From Solea solea (taxonomy: Eukaryota; Chordata; Actinopteri; Pleuronectiformes; Soleidae): a stretch of 64,000 nucleotides of DNA. The notes under the pieces were generated by a model that saw nothing but the letters and a program-made list of their open reading frames with translations, searched no databases and was not told the DNA's origin. Where the stretch lies: NCBI RefSeq assembly GCF_958295425.1, contig NC_081136.1:5223811-5287810 (forward strand), read 5' to 3'. The position numbers and the translations under genes were made by a program. Below are positions 61,928 through 64,000 of the stretch, piece by piece (the first letter of the stretch is position 1; each line of letters begins with the position of its first letter).

Positions 61928-63577
61928 AATATAAATAAAATGATGTTGTCATTGGAGTCTTAATCTTTAAAACTCATTAAAACGTGGACCAAGTGTTTCC
62001 AAAAACCACCGTACCTGCGTCTGGAGTAAGGAGCTCGTGTCGGGACCCACAGAGTCGGTCTGACATTCATCCACTGGCGTCTGCATCGTAATATAATACA
62101 GATAATATTCAAGGTCACGGTCCAATCTACTGTATTTATATAGCACCTTTAAAACTAACCCTGTGTTGCCCCAAAGTGCTTAACATGCATAAATCAAGTA
62201 AAGGAAGCTAAAAAAAAGGTAAAAGTCAACAAATAAAAGGAGTAAAAACAATAATAAAGACATAAAACTTTTTACCTCATAAAAACAACTTCAGAATACT
62301 TAATTTGTTCAGAAACGCCTGCTTTCACATGTTGAGGCTAAAGTTGCATAGCCTTGCTTTAAATCCGGTTTTTCTAATCCAACTTTAAAAGTAAAGAGAA
62401 CATTTTAGTTTGATACAGAACCTGTGTGTGAGATTTAAAGGGGTTGACTTTCTGCATCATGCCTTTAAACATCCCGGGGTTCTGAAATAAAGAAAGAAAA
62501 GAAAAAGGTCAAATATCGGAATAAATAATAATCCTTGTATGGCATGTGCACATCTTTCAATCCCACGATGACTGTTGCATTATCACACAGTGACGAAGTA
62601 AAATGTACATCTAAGGAGAATTAAAAGGACAGTATGTATATGTTTGGTTTTTTTTAATTTATGTAGATTGGCGTCACTCAAAGTATGTCCTCTGGCACCA
62701 TCTTGTGGTTAAAGGGAGAATAACAGCAGTGAAGGAGATCTGGTCACAAAAATAGCTTTGAATGCTGATTTGGGATTTAAATCCCCTGTATAACCTCGAA
62801 CAAGGGCAAGAAAAGAATGATAATGATAGAATGAATTGATTGTTTTTTAATTTTCTGACTCGTTATTGGCGAAATACCCAATCAATTAATCAAGAAGATA
62901 AACAGATGATTAGATAATAGAATAGAAAGAATAATTAAGTTAATAAAAGGAAACCCGCACACAAATTCAAAATAATTTGTACTACCTCTTAAGATTATGA
63001 CAGAAAATACCTTGTTTGGTAAGTAGATTTAGTGTGTTTTGAGTAATGGCAGCTAATCTGATAGTTAAGGCTAATCCTGTGCCACATCCAGCACGACATA
63101 CGAGTATAATCTACACGTTCAAGTGGATTAATCCGCACATTTACCTGCTTCTCTGGCAGATTATTGTTCTCTAAGCTTCCACTGCTGGAGGAAAGGTCAC
63201 CGTGCAGAGGTCGAGAATCCTGAAAAACACCAACTATGAGTTAAAAAAAAAAAAGAAAAAGGAAGAAGATGAGAATACGAAACGAATCGCTCTGAGTTTT
63301 GTAGCTCGTACTTTTGGCTGCGAGGATTTGAACGGATTTACTTTCTGCATCATGCCCGAGATCATCCCTGGATTCTGAATAATTCAAATATTAAAATTGG
63401 ACAAACACTCTTAATGACTTAATCCCATTACCATATGATCGTACCACAAAGGAACACGTGTCAGTGGATTAAGTGGATTATGAAGCAGAACAAAACAAAA
63501 TGTGCCTGTTTGGCCGGATTTTCTCTTCCAGTCTCTTGTGGATCTGCACAGTCTTCCTGAGGATCAGTCTTTGGCAA
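56380..63577 (-). CDS. Apolipoprotein L family protein; 5' end beyond the right edge
   Basis: Coding exons, 3' to 5': 56380-56865, 57069-57483, 57697-57742, 58228-58267, 58354-58431, 60333-60368 (or to 60355), possibly 60465-60504, 60642-60722, 61616-61687, 62015-62080, 62422-62481, 63145-63219, 63312-63374, and perhaps 63506-63577. The frame is continuous over about 505 codons. The core starts [19 protein letters not shown] and continues with [15 protein letters not shown]. It then has the Gly/Ala-rich hairpin [20 protein letters not shown] plus [20 protein letters not shown], and a second one, [20 protein letters not shown]. This is the colicin-like membrane region of APOL proteins. It ends with an acidic tail. 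The N-terminal small exons encode Ser/acidic cassettes. No signal peptide is visible, so it is probably intracellular like most APOLs (inference). No specific paralogue is assigned. Confidence 0.8.
60974..61382. mobile_element. Foldback element, complete copy with ~130-base inverted arms
   Basis: Starts and ends with CTTAAG. The left arm reads GCACCAAATCCCATAAGGAA and AATGGTCGTTTTT. The right arm reads AAAAATGGCTGATTTTCTCT and ATGGGATTTGGTGC, i.e. the inverted copy. The centre is single-copy. It has no coding capacity. It lies in an intron of the apolipoprotein L-like gene. Confidence 0.7.
61616..63374 (-). CDS. Apolipoprotein L-like: duplicated NPF and Ser-rich exon cassettes
   Basis: Five exons all begin and end in phase 0. 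Two encode NPGM(I/F)(S/K)[11 protein letters not shown] (63312-63374 and 62422-62481). Two encode [16 protein letters not shown] (63145-63219) and [16 protein letters not shown] (61616-61687). One encodes [19 protein letters not shown] (62015-62080). The order NPF exon, Ser exon, NPF exon, linker, Ser exon is best explained by duplication of a two-exon module. NPF is the core ligand of EH domains in endocytic proteins (established knowledge); binding here is inference. Confidence 0.75.
61748..61930. repeat. TA/TATG microsatellite with dyad symmetry
   Basis: About 180 bases of TA runs alternating with CATACATACATA and its complement TATGTATGTATG. It therefore contains several self-complementary arms. 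Intronic. The ORFs across it are pure low complexity. Confidence 0.85.
62120..62260. repeat. Retroelement 3' tail-like fragment
   Basis: CTGTATTTATATAGCACCTT and GCCCCAAAGTGCTTAACATG followed by an A-rich stretch: the common fish non-LTR/SINE tail pattern. It lies in the intron between exons 62422-62481 and 62015-62080. Confidence 0.5.
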
Positions 63578-64000
63578 CTAAATCAGAGAGAGAGAGAGAG
63601 AAAAAACATAAACATAGAACTCAAAAGAAAACAGCCTTACAGCCATTCATTATTGTCGTCATTAAGTACAACCAAAATTCTGAATGTGTTTTTGGCTTAA
63701 TGTGATCCAAAAAAGCTTTCTTATTTGTTTTTTTCAAAACTTTCTTTCTTAGGGGAAAAACTGAATCAAATAGCAGTAAGGTCTGCAACGATGAATCGAT
63801 TACTAAATCAATCGTCGCGTTTTTTCTTTAATAATTAAAAGAGGCTCAAATTTTTCAGCTTCTTAAATGTGAATATTTTCAGGTTTCGTTGCTCCAGATA
63901 ACAAAGAAACCATTTAAACTGAATAATTATGGTTTGTGGACGAATCAAGAAAATAAAGAAAATCAATAATCCTTTGTCTTATTAGCCATGACTATAAATT

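Noticed and set aside
61647..61952. ORFs rich in Tyr/Ile/His/Thr on both strands
   Set aside because: Pure TA/TATG microsatellite translation.
1..64000. CRISPR arrays, bacterial operons, prophage
   Set aside because: Spliced vertebrate genes and fish repeats throughout. The tandem arrays are minisatellites and MITE arrays, not CRISPR repeat-spacer structures.

Overview
This window is teleost fish genomic DNA, probably percomorph-like (an inference from the repeat families). It holds vertebrate-style genes with many short exons and GT-AG introns. It also holds abundant fish-type MITEs, tRNA-derived SINE pieces, non-LTR retrotransposon tails and microsatellites. I see no bacterial, viral or CRISPR content. 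All three recognisable genes are on the minus strand.

Region 1 (1 to about 36.1 kb) is one long minus-strand gene, arhgef40 (Solo/Scambio, a RhoA-type guanine-nucleotide exchange factor). I traced 23 coding exons that join in a continuous reading frame for about 1665 codons. They run from a start codon that is the last codon of exon 1 (35699-35701) to a PH-domain exon at 176-356; the C-terminus lies beyond the left edge. The order is a conserved N-terminal region, a long low-complexity exon, a basic segment, a CRAL-TRIO-like region, spectrin-like helices, then DH and PH domains. The introns are full of repeats, including a 0.55-0.6 kb direct duplication inside the 10.1 kb intron 1.

Region 2 (36.1-41.5 kb) has no confident protein-coding gene. 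It contains a compact cluster of promoter motifs at 38.80-39.13 kb (TCTCGCGAGA, CRE, two CACGTG boxes) followed by a strong plus-strand splice donor. This looks like the start of an unidentified plus-strand transcript.

Region 3 (41.57-44.19 kb) is a complete six-exon minus-strand gene for a predicted 521-residue GPI-anchored surface protein. It has a signal peptide, about 24 copies of a 9-residue Met/His/Pro repeat each carrying an N-glycosylation sequon, a short related block, a DOMON domain of the ferric-chelate-reductase-1 type, and a hydrophobic C-terminal tail. This is the most unusual gene in the window.

Region 4 (44.2-56.2 kb) is a gene desert built from MITEs, local tandem duplications, a LINE 3' end and AT microsatellites.

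Region 5 (56.2 kb to the right edge) is the 3' part of a minus-strand apolipoprotein L family gene. Two large exons encode the colicin-like membrane region. At least ten small exons upstream encode a Ser/acidic N-terminal region with duplicated cassettes bearing NPF motifs. Its 5' end is outside the window. The three genes show no sign of co-regulation.
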